Shown here piece by piece: positions 16,005 to 22,349 of a stretch of 22,349 nt of DNA; the first letter of the stretch is position 1; the number at the start of each line of letters is the position of its first letter. The notes beneath the pieces were generated by a model. That model saw nothing but the letters and a program-made list of their open reading frames with translations, made no database searches and had not been told where the DNA came from. The position numbers and the translations under genes were made by a program. Origin of the DNA: JAAFGT01 sp041485165 (GTDB lineage Bacteria; Acidobacteriota; Terriglobia; Acidiferrales; UBA7541); assembly GCA_041485165.1 (NCBI GenBank), contig JBGPJC010000067.1, positions 1 through 22,349 on the forward strand. The letters are read 5' to 3'.

Positions 16005-17357
16005 CTAGGAGATGGTGCGCGCGTTGACGGTTTCGGCGGGCTCGCCCACGAGCATCCCCTGCGCAGCAAGCAGCTCTCGGGCTTCGGCGCGGATTTGCGG
16101 CAGGCGCCGGGCAAACAACGCCGAGCCCACCAGGCAAACCACGCCACCGATGGCAACCGTGCGCGGCGCGCCAAGCCGCGCGGCGGTGAATCCTGCGCCG
16201 AGAGCCCCGATGGGCGCCATGCCCATGAACATCATGGAATACAAGCCCATCACCCGGCCGCGCAGGTGGTCCGGGGCCATGGTTTGAAGCATGGTGTTGA
16301 CCGTGGCCATTTGCAGCATCACCGAATAGCCCGTCGGCACCAGCACGGCCATCGAAAGCCAGAATGAGCGCGACATCGAGAAGAGGATCAGGCAAAGCCC
16401 AAATCCGGCCGAAGACATGGCCACCAGCCGGCTCAGTCCGCGCAGGCCGCTGCGCATGGCCAACGTCAGCGCGCCCATCGTGGCGCCCACCCCGATCGCG
16501 CACATCAGCATCCCCAGCCCGCGCGCGCCGCCGTGCAGAATTTTGTCGGCGAAGATGGGCATCAGGACGCTGTAGGGCATTCCGGTCATGCTGACCAGGG
16601 CGATCAACAGCAGCAACGCCAGGACCGGCCCGGTGCGCCAGGCGTAACGAAAACCTTCAAAGACGCCGGGATTCTGCGCAGCGCCATCCGCACGCGGCAC
16701 GGGCGGCGCGAGTCTCATCAGCAGCAGGCCAATAATCACCGCGATGTAGCTGACGGCGTTGACCAGGAAGCACCAGCCCTCGCCGATGCTGGCTACCATG
16801 ATGCCCGCCACCGCCGGACCAATCACGCGCGCGCCGTTGAACATCGATGAGTTCAGGCCGATGGCGTTGATCAGGTCTTCCTTCCCTACCATTTCCACCA
16901 GGAAGGACTGCCGCGCGGGGATGTCGAAGGCGTTGACGGTGCCGAGCAGCGCGCCCAGCGTAATGATTTGCCACACTTGAATGCGACCGGTCAGCGTCAG
17001 CCAGGCCAGGATAAACGCCAGCAGCATCGAGGCGATCTGCGCGAAGACTACGATGCGATGCTTGCGCAGCCGGTCGGCGACGATCCCGCCAACGGTGGCA
17101 AACAGGAACACGGGGATCTGCGAAGCGAATGCCACCGTCCCCAGCAGCACTGCTGAACCAGTCATGCGATAGACCAGCCAGGACTGCGCCACGGTCTGCA
17201 TCCACGTGCCGATCAGGGAAATCATTTGCCCGGCGAAGAAGAGCTGAAAGTTGCGATACCGCAGCGCGCGCACCTTGGCGGGAACCCGTGAGGACGAGCT
17301 TCCCTGCGGCACTTCCTGGTCAGAGGGATCCAGCGAACGGGTTGGCGAGTCCTTCAT
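16005..17357 (-). CDS. MFS transporter (EntS/MFS_3-type exporter)
   Basis: 450-residue inner-membrane protein with twelve hydrophobic helices. Seen: RALRYRNFQLFFAGQMISLIG (about 30-50) followed by TWMQTVAQSWLVYRMTGSAVLLG, which is characteristic of the EntS/MFS_3 branch, and the MFS loop 2-3 motif GGIVADRLRKHRIV (90-103). There are also the loop and helix of the second half (LTLAMRSGLRGLSRL) and a short cytoplasmic tail. Members export small molecules such as siderophores or drugs by proton antiport; the substrate here is not readable. ATG 17357 is chosen because it starts just before the conserved region; the frame runs back to a TTG at 17432. The nearest Shine-Dalgarno-like GAGG is too far upstream. 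It stands alone, converging with the transglycosylase-like gene. Confidence 0.85.
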   Translation of the reverse strand: MKDSPTRSLDPSDQEVPQGSSSSRVPAKVRALRYRNFQLFFAGQMISLIGTWMQTVAQSWLVYRMTGSAVLLGTVAFASQIPVFLFATVGGIVADRLRKHRIVVFAQIASMLLAFILAWLTLTGRIQVWQIITLGALLGTVNAFDIPARQSFLVEMVGKEDLINAIGLNSSMFNGARVIGPAVAGIMVASIGEGWCFLVNAVSYIAVIIGLLLMRLAPPVPRADGAAQNPGVFEGFRYAWRTGPVLALLLLIALVSMTGMPYSVLMPIFADKILHGGARGLGMLMCAIGVGATMGALTLAMRSGLRGLSRLVAMSSAGFGLCLILFSMSRSFWLSMAVLVPTGYSVMLQMATVNTMLQTMAPDHLRGRVMGLYSMMFMGMAPIGALGAGFTAARLGAPRTVAIGGVVCLVGSALFARRLPQIRAEARELLAAQGMLVGEPAETVNARTIS

Positions 17358-17504
17358 CGGAAACCAGACGAGCCTCAATTGTAGCGGAGAGGCCCGCGAT
17401 TGGACTGCCTGATTTGATTCTTTGTGACGCAAGTACGTTGCGCGCGCACGGCGGAGGCCAAATTGGCGGTACGTCTATTGGCGGGCCAAGGAAAAAGATT
17501 TAAC

Positions 17505-17600
17505 ACAGAGTTCACAGAGAGCACAGAGAACACAGAGAGGACGGAGAGCACCCTTCGCTTCGCTCAGGGCAAACAGAGAGCACGGAGGGCACAGAGGCAC
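17505..17600. repeat. 9-nt tandem array (ACAGAGAGC type), interrupted
   Basis: Five contiguous 9-nt units run from 17505 to 17549: ACAGAGTTC, ACAGAGAGC, ACAGAGAAC, ACAGAGAGG, ACGGAGAGC. Then comes a 23-nt interruption (17550-17572) containing CTTCGCTTCGCTCAGGGC, then about three more units (17573-17600). It lies between the 3' end of the mmsA operon and the MFS gene. One reading frame on the minus strand gives a low-complexity Leu-Cys-Val/Ala run that is clearly not a protein. Confidence 0.8.
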
Positions 17601-17643
17601 AAACGAATCGGGGCCTATTGAGAGGAACTTGTGAGACACAACA

Positions 17644-19149
17644 CTAGAATGTGATCTTGTGCTCGCGGTCGGGCGTGGGCCAGCGCGAAGTGACCACTTT
17701 GGTTTCGGTGTAAAAATGCACTGCGTCCTTGCCCAGCGCGTGCAAATCACCGAAGAACGAGCCTTTCCATCCGGCAAACGGCAAGTAAGCGGAAGGCGCC
17801 GGCACGCCGACGTTGACCCCCACCATACCCGTCTGCACGCGGCTGGCGAATTCTCGCGCTTCGGCGCCCGATCCCGTGAACACCGACGTCGCGTTGCCAT
17901 AGGATGACGTGTTGACCAGGTCCACGGCTTCGGCAAGGTCCTTCGCGCGGATAATGGAGAGCACCGGGCCGAAGATTTCTTCGCGGGCGATGCGCATCTG
18001 CGGGGTGACGCGGTCGAAGATGGTCGGTCCGACGTAGTAGCCCGTGCTGGCATCGTGCGGCTTGACGCCGCGGCCATCGCGTACCAGCGCCGCGCCTTCC
18101 TGTTTGCCGGTTTCGATGTATTGCTCGACGCGTTCCTGCGCGGCGCGGTTGATCAGCGGGCCCATCCCGGTCTTGGGGTTTTCGCCCGAGCCGACGGCAA
18201 TTTGTCCGGTGGCGCGCATCAACTCCTGAACCAGAGGCTCAGCGGCCTCGCCCACGGCGACGACCACGCTGGTGGCCAGACAGCGCTGCCCGGTGCAGCC
18301 GTACGCCGCGCCGAGGATGGCTTTGGTCGCGGAGGGCATATCGCAGCCGGGCATCACCACCAGATGGTTCTTCGCGCCGCCCATGGCCTGCACGCGTTTG
18401 CCGTTTCTGCCTGCAGTTTCGTAAATCTGTTTGGCCACAGCGCTCGAACCAACAAACGAGACCGCCTTGACCAGCGGGTGGGCAAGCAGCGCGTTGACTA
18501 CATCCTTGCCTCCGTGGAGCACGCTGGCCACGCCCGCAGGCAGGCCGGCCTCGTGCAGCAGCTCGAAGATGCGCACGCCGGTGCGCGGCACGCGCTCGGA
18601 GGGTTTGAGGATGAATGCGTTGCCGCAGGCGATGGCCATGGGGAACATCCACATGGGCACCATGCCGGGGAAATTGAAGGGCGGGATGCCCACGCAGACG
18701 CCGATGGGCTGGCGCACGGTGACGCTGTCGATACCGCGGGAAATGTCGCCGATGGTTTCCCCCATCATCAGCGTGGGCACGCTGCAGGCAAATTCAATGG
18801 TTTCGATACCGCGGCCGACCTCCCCGCGCGATTCTTCCAGGGTCTTGCCGTTCTCCAGGGTGATCAGGCGCGCAAGTTCCTCCTGGTGGCTCACGATCAG
18901 CTCGCGGTAGCGGAAGAAAATCTGCGCGCGCTCCGGTAGGGGCACCTGACGCCAGCTCTCGAAGGCGGCGTGCGCAGCTACGACCGCGGCGTTGACCTCC
19001 TCCGGCGTGCAGTAGGGCACCACCGTGATCGGCTCTCCAGTGGCGGGGTTATTCAACACTTCCGTGTGGCCGGCCGAGGCCTGCCACTTCCCGCCGATGC
19101 AGATCGGACAGGTATAGACCTTGCTTGGAGTAGCGACCGGACTAACCAT
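17644..19149 (-). CDS. mmsA: CoA-acylating methylmalonate-semialdehyde dehydrogenase
   Basis: 501 residues. The enzyme converts methylmalonate semialdehyde or malonate semialdehyde, with CoA and NAD+, to propionyl-CoA or acetyl-CoA plus CO2, in the cytoplasm. Seen: the ALDH fold with IPPFNFPGMVPMWMFP (155-170, oxyanion Asn N159/N161), KPSERVP (182-188), the catalytic Cys C290 in GCTGQRCLA, and EEIFGPVLS. The general-base Glu of ordinary ALDHs (ELGGK) is replaced by AMGGAKNH (255-262), which is diagnostic of this CoA-dependent subfamily. Length is normal. The ATG at 19149 follows AGAGGTG by 4 nt. It is the last gene of a four-gene operon and starts 49 bases after the aminotransferase. In this setting malonate semialdehyde from beta-alanine, or methylmalonate semialdehyde from valine or thymine breakdown, would be its substrate. 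Confidence 0.92.
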   Translation of the reverse strand: MVSPVATPSKVYTCPICIGGKWQASAGHTEVLNNPATGEPITVVPYCTPEEVNAAVVAAHAAFESWRQVPLPERAQIFFRYRELIVSHQEELARLITLENGKTLEESRGEVGRGIETIEFACSVPTLMMGETIGDISRGIDSVTVRQPIGVCVGIPPFNFPGMVPMWMFPMAIACGNAFILKPSERVPRTGVRIFELLHEAGLPAGVASVLHGGKDVVNALLAHPLVKAVSFVGSSAVAKQIYETAGRNGKRVQAMGGAKNHLVVMPGCDMPSATKAILGAAYGCTGQRCLATSVVVAVGEAAEPLVQELMRATGQIAVGSGENPKTGMGPLINRAAQERVEQYIETGKQEGAALVRDGRGVKPHDASTGYYVGPTIFDRVTPQMRIAREEIFGPVLSIIRAKDLAEAVDLVNTSSYGNATSVFTGSGAEAREFASRVQTGMVGVNVGVPAPSAYLPFAGWKGSFFGDLHALGKDAVHFYTETKVVTSRWPTPDREHKITF

Positions 19150-19198
19150 CAGGCACCTCTCACTGCTCTTACCATTGTCCGCCGCAGGCGGCGAAAAT

Positions 19199-20563
19199 TC
19201 AAACCGTTGTGGGGACGGCGGGCGTGCGCGTCTCCGCCACCGATTCGATACCGGCCTCGAGCACCGCGAGGCCCTCGGCCAGGTGCTCGTCGGAAATCAC
19301 CAGGGGCACCAGCAGGCGGATGACATTGCCGTAGCTGCCGGTGGACAGGACGATCAAGCCATGCTGGTGGCAGTGCTGCAGGATTTTCTTGGTCTCTTCC
19401 TCGGCGGGAGCGCGCGAACCCGGCCCGCGCACGAATTCGATGGCCTGCATGGCGCCCAGGCCGCGGATGTCGCCAATCAGAGGCCAGCGCATTTTCCAGG
19501 AATTGGCCTTCGCGCGGAAGCGCTCGCCGATCTGATTGGCGCGGGAGAGAAGATCTTCCTGCTCGAAGGTCTCGAGCACAGCACGCGCCGCGGCGCAGGC
19601 CATGGGGTTGCCGGAGAATGTGCCGCCGAGCCCGCCCGGTCCGGGAGAGTCCATGACTTCGGCGCGCCCGGTAACCGCGGCCAGTGGCAATCCGCCGCCC
19701 AGAGACTTGGCCGTAACGACAATGTCCGGTTCGATTCCGGAGTGCTCGCAGGCAAACAGCTTGCCGGTGCGGCCAAAGCCGGACTGCACTTCGTCCACAA
19801 TCAGCAGAATGCCGTGCTTGCGGCAGATCTGTTGCAGCACGGTGAAGAACTCGTTGGGCGGAGTGATGAACCCGCCTTCGCCCAGCACCGGTTCGACCAC
19901 CACCGCCGCGACGGCCTCAGCGGCCACCACGCGCCGGAAAGTGTCTTCCAGGTGGTGGGCGCAGAAAACATTGCACTCGGGATATTTCAGCGAATACGAA
20001 CAACGGTAACAGTAGGCATAGGGGATGCGGTATATGTCCCCGGGAAACGGGCCAAAGCCCACTTTGTAGGGGTGCGTCTTGCTGGTCATGGCCAGCGTCA
20101 GGAGGGTGCGCCCGTGGAAGGCGTCTTCGAAACAGATCACCCCGGGGCGACCGGTGAAGCAGCGGGCGATCTTTACGGCGTTTTCCACCGCTTCGGCGCC
20201 GGTGTTCACCAGCAAGGTCTTCTTCGGAAAATCGCCAGGGATGCGTGCGTTCAATTTCTCGGCGACGGCGAGGTAGTCCTCATAGGGCGTCACCTGGAAA
20301 CAAGTGTGCATGAAGCGGTCGAGTTGTTCGCGCAGCGCGGCCACCACGCGCGGGGCGCGGTGGCCGATGTTCAGGCAACCGATTCCGCCGGCGAAGTCGA
20401 TCAGGCGATTCCCGTCCACGTCTTCGATCACCGCGCCCTCGGCGCTGGCGACGAAAACCGGCACGGTAATGGAAACTCCCCGCGGCACGGCCACGCCGCG
20501 GCGCTTCATCAGCTCCTGCGAGCGCGGGCCCGGAATGGGTGTCTTCATTTGAATTGCGGGCAT
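19199..20563 (-). CDS. Class III omega-aminotransferase (GABA/beta-alanine type)
   Basis: 454-residue fold-type I PLP enzyme that moves the amino group of an omega-amino acid to an oxo acid. Seen (numbered from ATG 20563): NTGAEAVENAVKIAR (120-134, PLP phosphate), FHGRT (149-153), VVEPVLGEGGF (222-232), IVDEVQSGFGRTGK (255-268, D257 and Q260), and K286 in TAKSLGGGLPL (the Schiff-base lysine). An unusual insertion near 185-201 holds four cysteines in a CxxC-x8-CxxxC arrangement. GabT is the nearest named homologue; the same family includes beta-alanine:pyruvate and ornithine/acetylornithine transaminases, so the amine donor is not proven. The start lies one base after the stop of the aldehyde dehydrogenase (TGA-C-ATG), with GGATGG upstream, so translation is coupled. 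A TTG at 20578 in the same frame is unlikely to be the start. Confidence 0.88.
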   Translation of the reverse strand: MPAIQMKTPIPGPRSQELMKRRGVAVPRGVSITVPVFVASAEGAVIEDVDGNRLIDFAGGIGCLNIGHRAPRVVAALREQLDRFMHTCFQVTPYEDYLAVAEKLNARIPGDFPKKTLLVNTGAEAVENAVKIARCFTGRPGVICFEDAFHGRTLLTLAMTSKTHPYKVGFGPFPGDIYRIPYAYCYRCSYSLKYPECNVFCAHHLEDTFRRVVAAEAVAAVVVEPVLGEGGFITPPNEFFTVLQQICRKHGILLIVDEVQSGFGRTGKLFACEHSGIEPDIVVTAKSLGGGLPLAAVTGRAEVMDSPGPGGLGGTFSGNPMACAAARAVLETFEQEDLLSRANQIGERFRAKANSWKMRWPLIGDIRGLGAMQAIEFVRGPGSRAPAEEETKKILQHCHQHGLIVLSTGSYGNVIRLLVPLVISDEHLAEGLAVLEAGIESVAETRTPAVPTTV

Positions 20564-20564
20564 G

Positions 20565-22022
20565 TCAGTACCATCCAATGGGCTGTTCGTCCAGATTGAC
20601 GTAAACCTGTTTGGTCTCGAGATATTCCTCGATGCCCCAGGTACCCAGCTCGCGGCCGAAGCCGGACTGCTTGTAGCCGCCCCAGGGCGCCTCGACGTAA
20701 GTGGGCTGCATGTGGTTCACCCAGATGATGCCCGCGCGCAGCGATTTGACCACGCGGAAGGCCTTATAGATGTCCCGCGTCCACACCGCGGCGGCCAGGC
20801 CGTACGGCGTGTCGTTGGCGATGCGCAGGGCATCGGCCTCCGAGTCGAACGGTATCACAGCGGCCACCGGACCAAAAATCTCTTCACGCGCAATCCGCGC
20901 GCTGTTGTCCACATCATAAAAGATGGTGGGCTGAACGTAATAGCCCTTTGTGAATGCGGCCGGGCGCGCGCCGCCCACGGACATCTTGGCCTCTTTGCGG
21001 CCGATCTCGATATAGCTGGTGACGCGCTCGTACTGCTCCTTGCTGACCAGCGGCCCCATCTTGGTCTCGCGCTCCAGCGGCGGCCCCAGCTTGATCTTGC
21101 CGGCCTTGGCGGTCATGGCGTCGACAAACTTCGAATAGATTTTCCGCTCCACCAGGATGCGGCTTCCCGCCGAGCAGACTTCGCCCTGGTTGATGAACAC
21201 GCCGAAGAGCGCGCCGTCAATGGCGGCTTCGAAGTCGGCGTCGGCAAAGAAAATGTTGGGAGATTTTCCGCCCAGCTCGAGCGTCACGCGCTTCACGGTG
21301 TCCGCCGCGGCCTTGACGATCATCTTCCCTACCTGCGCGCTGCCGGTGAAAGCGATCTTGTTGACGCCGGCATGCGTCACCAGCGGTGCGCCGGCGGTTT
21401 CTCCGAAACCGGTGACGATGTTGACCACACCGGGGGGCACACCCAACTCTTCAAGCCACCGGGCCATCTCCAGGACGCTGAGCGGCGTCTGCTCGGCGGG
21501 CTTAAGGATGCAAGTGCAACCCGCCGCCAGCGCCGGCGCCAGCTTCCAAGCGGCCATCATCAGCGGGTAGTTCCACGGGATGATCTGCGCGGCCACGCCG
21601 ATGGGCTCGCGCAGCGAGAGACTGAGCGCGTTGGCAGGAACGGGATTGACGTGGCCGGTCACCTTGGTGGCCAGACCGCCGTAGTATTCAAAGCAGGTGG
21701 CGGTGTCGGCGATATCGTATTCCGCCTCCACGATGGGCTTGCCGGAATTGCGCGTTTCGAGTTCGGCGAGCAGGGCGGTCTCGGCGCGGAGCTTCTCGGC
21801 GATGCGGAACAGCACGCGCCCGCGATCCTGCGGCGTGGATTGCGACCAGGGGCCGGAATCGAATGCCGCGCGCGCCGCCGCAACCGCGTCGTCCACATCC
21901 TGCGCATCGGCGTCGGGAACCTCGGCAATCACTTCCTCGGTGGAAGGGTCGTAGACGGGGAAGAACCCGCCGCGGCGGGCGTTAACAAACTTCCCGTTGA
22001 TGTACATCTGATAGCGCTTCAT
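20565..22022 (-). CDS. NAD(P)-dependent aldehyde dehydrogenase, betaine/amino-aldehyde type
   Basis: 485 residues with a complete ALDH active site: the oxyanion Asn N151 in IIPWNYP, K174 in KPAEQTP, FTGSAQVGK (225-233), general base E249 in LELGGK, and catalytic C283 in INQGEVCSAGSR. The NQGEVCSAGSR context and the ending WGGYKQSGFGRELG...VYVNLDEQPIGWY resemble GbsA-like betaine-aldehyde/aminoaldehyde dehydrogenases, so omega-aminoaldehydes are likely substrates; succinate semialdehyde is an alternative. The ATG at 22022 overlaps the TGA of the permease gene (ATGA, 22019-22022) and is preceded by AGGAG at 6-nt spacing. Its TGA is one base before the aminotransferase ATG. This places it as the second of four cotranscribed genes. 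Confidence 0.9.
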   Translation of the reverse strand: MKRYQMYINGKFVNARRGGFFPVYDPSTEEVIAEVPDADAQDVDDAVAAARAAFDSGPWSQSTPQDRGRVLFRIAEKLRAETALLAELETRNSGKPIVEAEYDIADTATCFEYYGGLATKVTGHVNPVPANALSLSLREPIGVAAQIIPWNYPLMMAAWKLAPALAAGCTCILKPAEQTPLSVLEMARWLEELGVPPGVVNIVTGFGETAGAPLVTHAGVNKIAFTGSAQVGKMIVKAAADTVKRVTLELGGKSPNIFFADADFEAAIDGALFGVFINQGEVCSAGSRILVERKIYSKFVDAMTAKAGKIKLGPPLERETKMGPLVSKEQYERVTSYIEIGRKEAKMSVGGARPAAFTKGYYVQPTIFYDVDNSARIAREEIFGPVAAVIPFDSEADALRIANDTPYGLAAAVWTRDIYKAFRVVKSLRAGIIWVNHMQPTYVEAPWGGYKQSGFGRELGTWGIEEYLETKQVYVNLDEQPIGWY

Positions 22023-22349
22023 TTTGTGTCTCCTGCCAGGGGATAGTCCGCCACCGGCTGCGGCGCGGAGTCCGCGGCCTTGCGCCGCGAATAGATGAAG
22101 AAAAAGAACGCCGCCAGGCCGAGGAAAAAGATGCAGCCTGCTGAGAGCTTGGTCTCAAAGAGCCAGACCGGCTCACCCTCGCGTTGCGGGATAAAGGCGA
22201 CAATCATTCCCAGCGCCGTGGTGAGCAAGCCGGAGAGTCCCGCGAGCCATAGCGTGGCATTGCTGTAACGGCCCTGCGCATTGTCGCCGGCACGCGCCAG
22301 ATCAATCAGCGCCGCGTAAACATAAAGGAAGGGAACGAGCTGGAGGACC
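22019..22349 (-). CDS. C-terminal part of an amino-acid permease-like membrane protein (cut by window edge)
   Basis: The minus-strand frame is open from the window edge to TGA at 22019-22021, 109 residues. It reads VLQLVPFLYVYAALIDLAR, then a short hydrophilic loop, WLAGLSGLLTTALGMIVAFIP (a helix), a linker, CIFFLGLAAFFFFIYSRRK (a helix) and a hydrophilic tail. This is the usual end of APC-superfamily amino-acid permeases: the last three helices and a basic stop-transfer. The N-terminus lies outside the window, so the family call is tentative. It is the first visible gene of the catabolic operon and overlaps the aldehyde dehydrogenase start by 4 bases, so it probably imports that pathway's substrate. 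Confidence 0.65.
   Translation of the reverse strand, partial: VLQLVPFLYVYAALIDLARAGDNAQGRYSNATLWLAGLSGLLTTALGMIVAFIPQREGEPVWLFETKLSAGCIFFLGLAAFFFFIYSRRKAADSAPQPVADYPLAGDTK

Noticed and set aside
17505..17600. Possible CRISPR array
   Set aside because: Units are 9 nt without spacers of constant length, and there are no cas genes.
17475..18077. A 200-codon minus-strand frame with a Leu-Cys-Val-rich tail
   Set aside because: Shifted frame of mmsA running into the 9-nt repeat array; the Cys/Leu-rich tail is the repeat itself.
19121..20599. A 492-codon open frame on the plus strand
   Set aside because: Antisense shadow of the class III aminotransferase; Gly/Ala/His/Arg-rich with no domain.
20562..22046. 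A 494-codon open frame on the plus strand
   Set aside because: It lies antisense to the aldehyde dehydrogenase with its complete active site. Long antisense frames are expected in GC-rich codon use, and the translation has no recognisable motifs.

Overview
The window is a high-GC bacterial chromosome segment, most likely from an Acidobacteriota genome. The main pointers are two very long Oar-like TonB-dependent receptors with N-terminal carboxypeptidase-regulatory-like domains, and a secreted TPR protein carrying the same kind of domain. Dispersed hairpin repeats and a CACAGAG-type repeat of environmental-genome style also fit. The lineage is an inference from gene style; there is no rRNA or marker gene here. 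I see no tRNA, rRNA, CRISPR array, IS element or integrase.

Layout. 20-1901 (+): a MobA/MocA-like nucleotidyltransferase, then a class V PLP aminotransferase. 1936-5511 (-), in transcription order: a flavin-dependent LLM monooxygenase (RutA/SsuD type), two membrane proteins built from three copies of one four-helix unit (9-nt gap, then a 4-nt overlap), a REP/REPIN-like hairpin cluster, and an FMN-binding pyridoxamine-phosphate-oxidase-like protein. 5704-14406: a TonB-dependent receptor on the minus strand with a clear promoter and terminator, then on the plus strand a TPR protein and a second TonB-dependent receptor. 14431-15830 (+): an AT-richer patch holding a DUF2283-like remnant and a protein with an Ig-like domain plus a lytic-transglycosylase-like domain that appears to be split by a (PAAKAPD)n linker. 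16005-17357 (-): an MFS exporter. 17505-17600: a 9-nt repeat array. 17644-22349 (-): a tight catabolic operon running permease (cut by the window edge), aldehyde dehydrogenase, class III aminotransferase, methylmalonate/malonate-semialdehyde dehydrogenase.

How the genes work together. The right-hand operon reads as uptake and oxidation of an amino aldehyde or omega-amino acid: aldehyde to acid (ALDH), amine to semialdehyde (transaminase), semialdehyde to acyl-CoA (MmsA). The beta-alanine route via malonate semialdehyde to acetyl-CoA is one consistent reading. The two receptors and the secreted TPR protein look like an outer-membrane uptake or adhesion locus. The most unusual items are the interrupted transglycosylase without a signal peptide and the triplicated His-containing membrane unit co-operonic with a flavin monooxygenase.

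No gene-free stretch exceeds 300 bases. The longest are 17358-17643 (holds the 9-nt array), 8965-9239 (promoter of the minus-strand receptor) and 11124-11352 (only a GC-rich stem near 11254-11274, nothing I would name).
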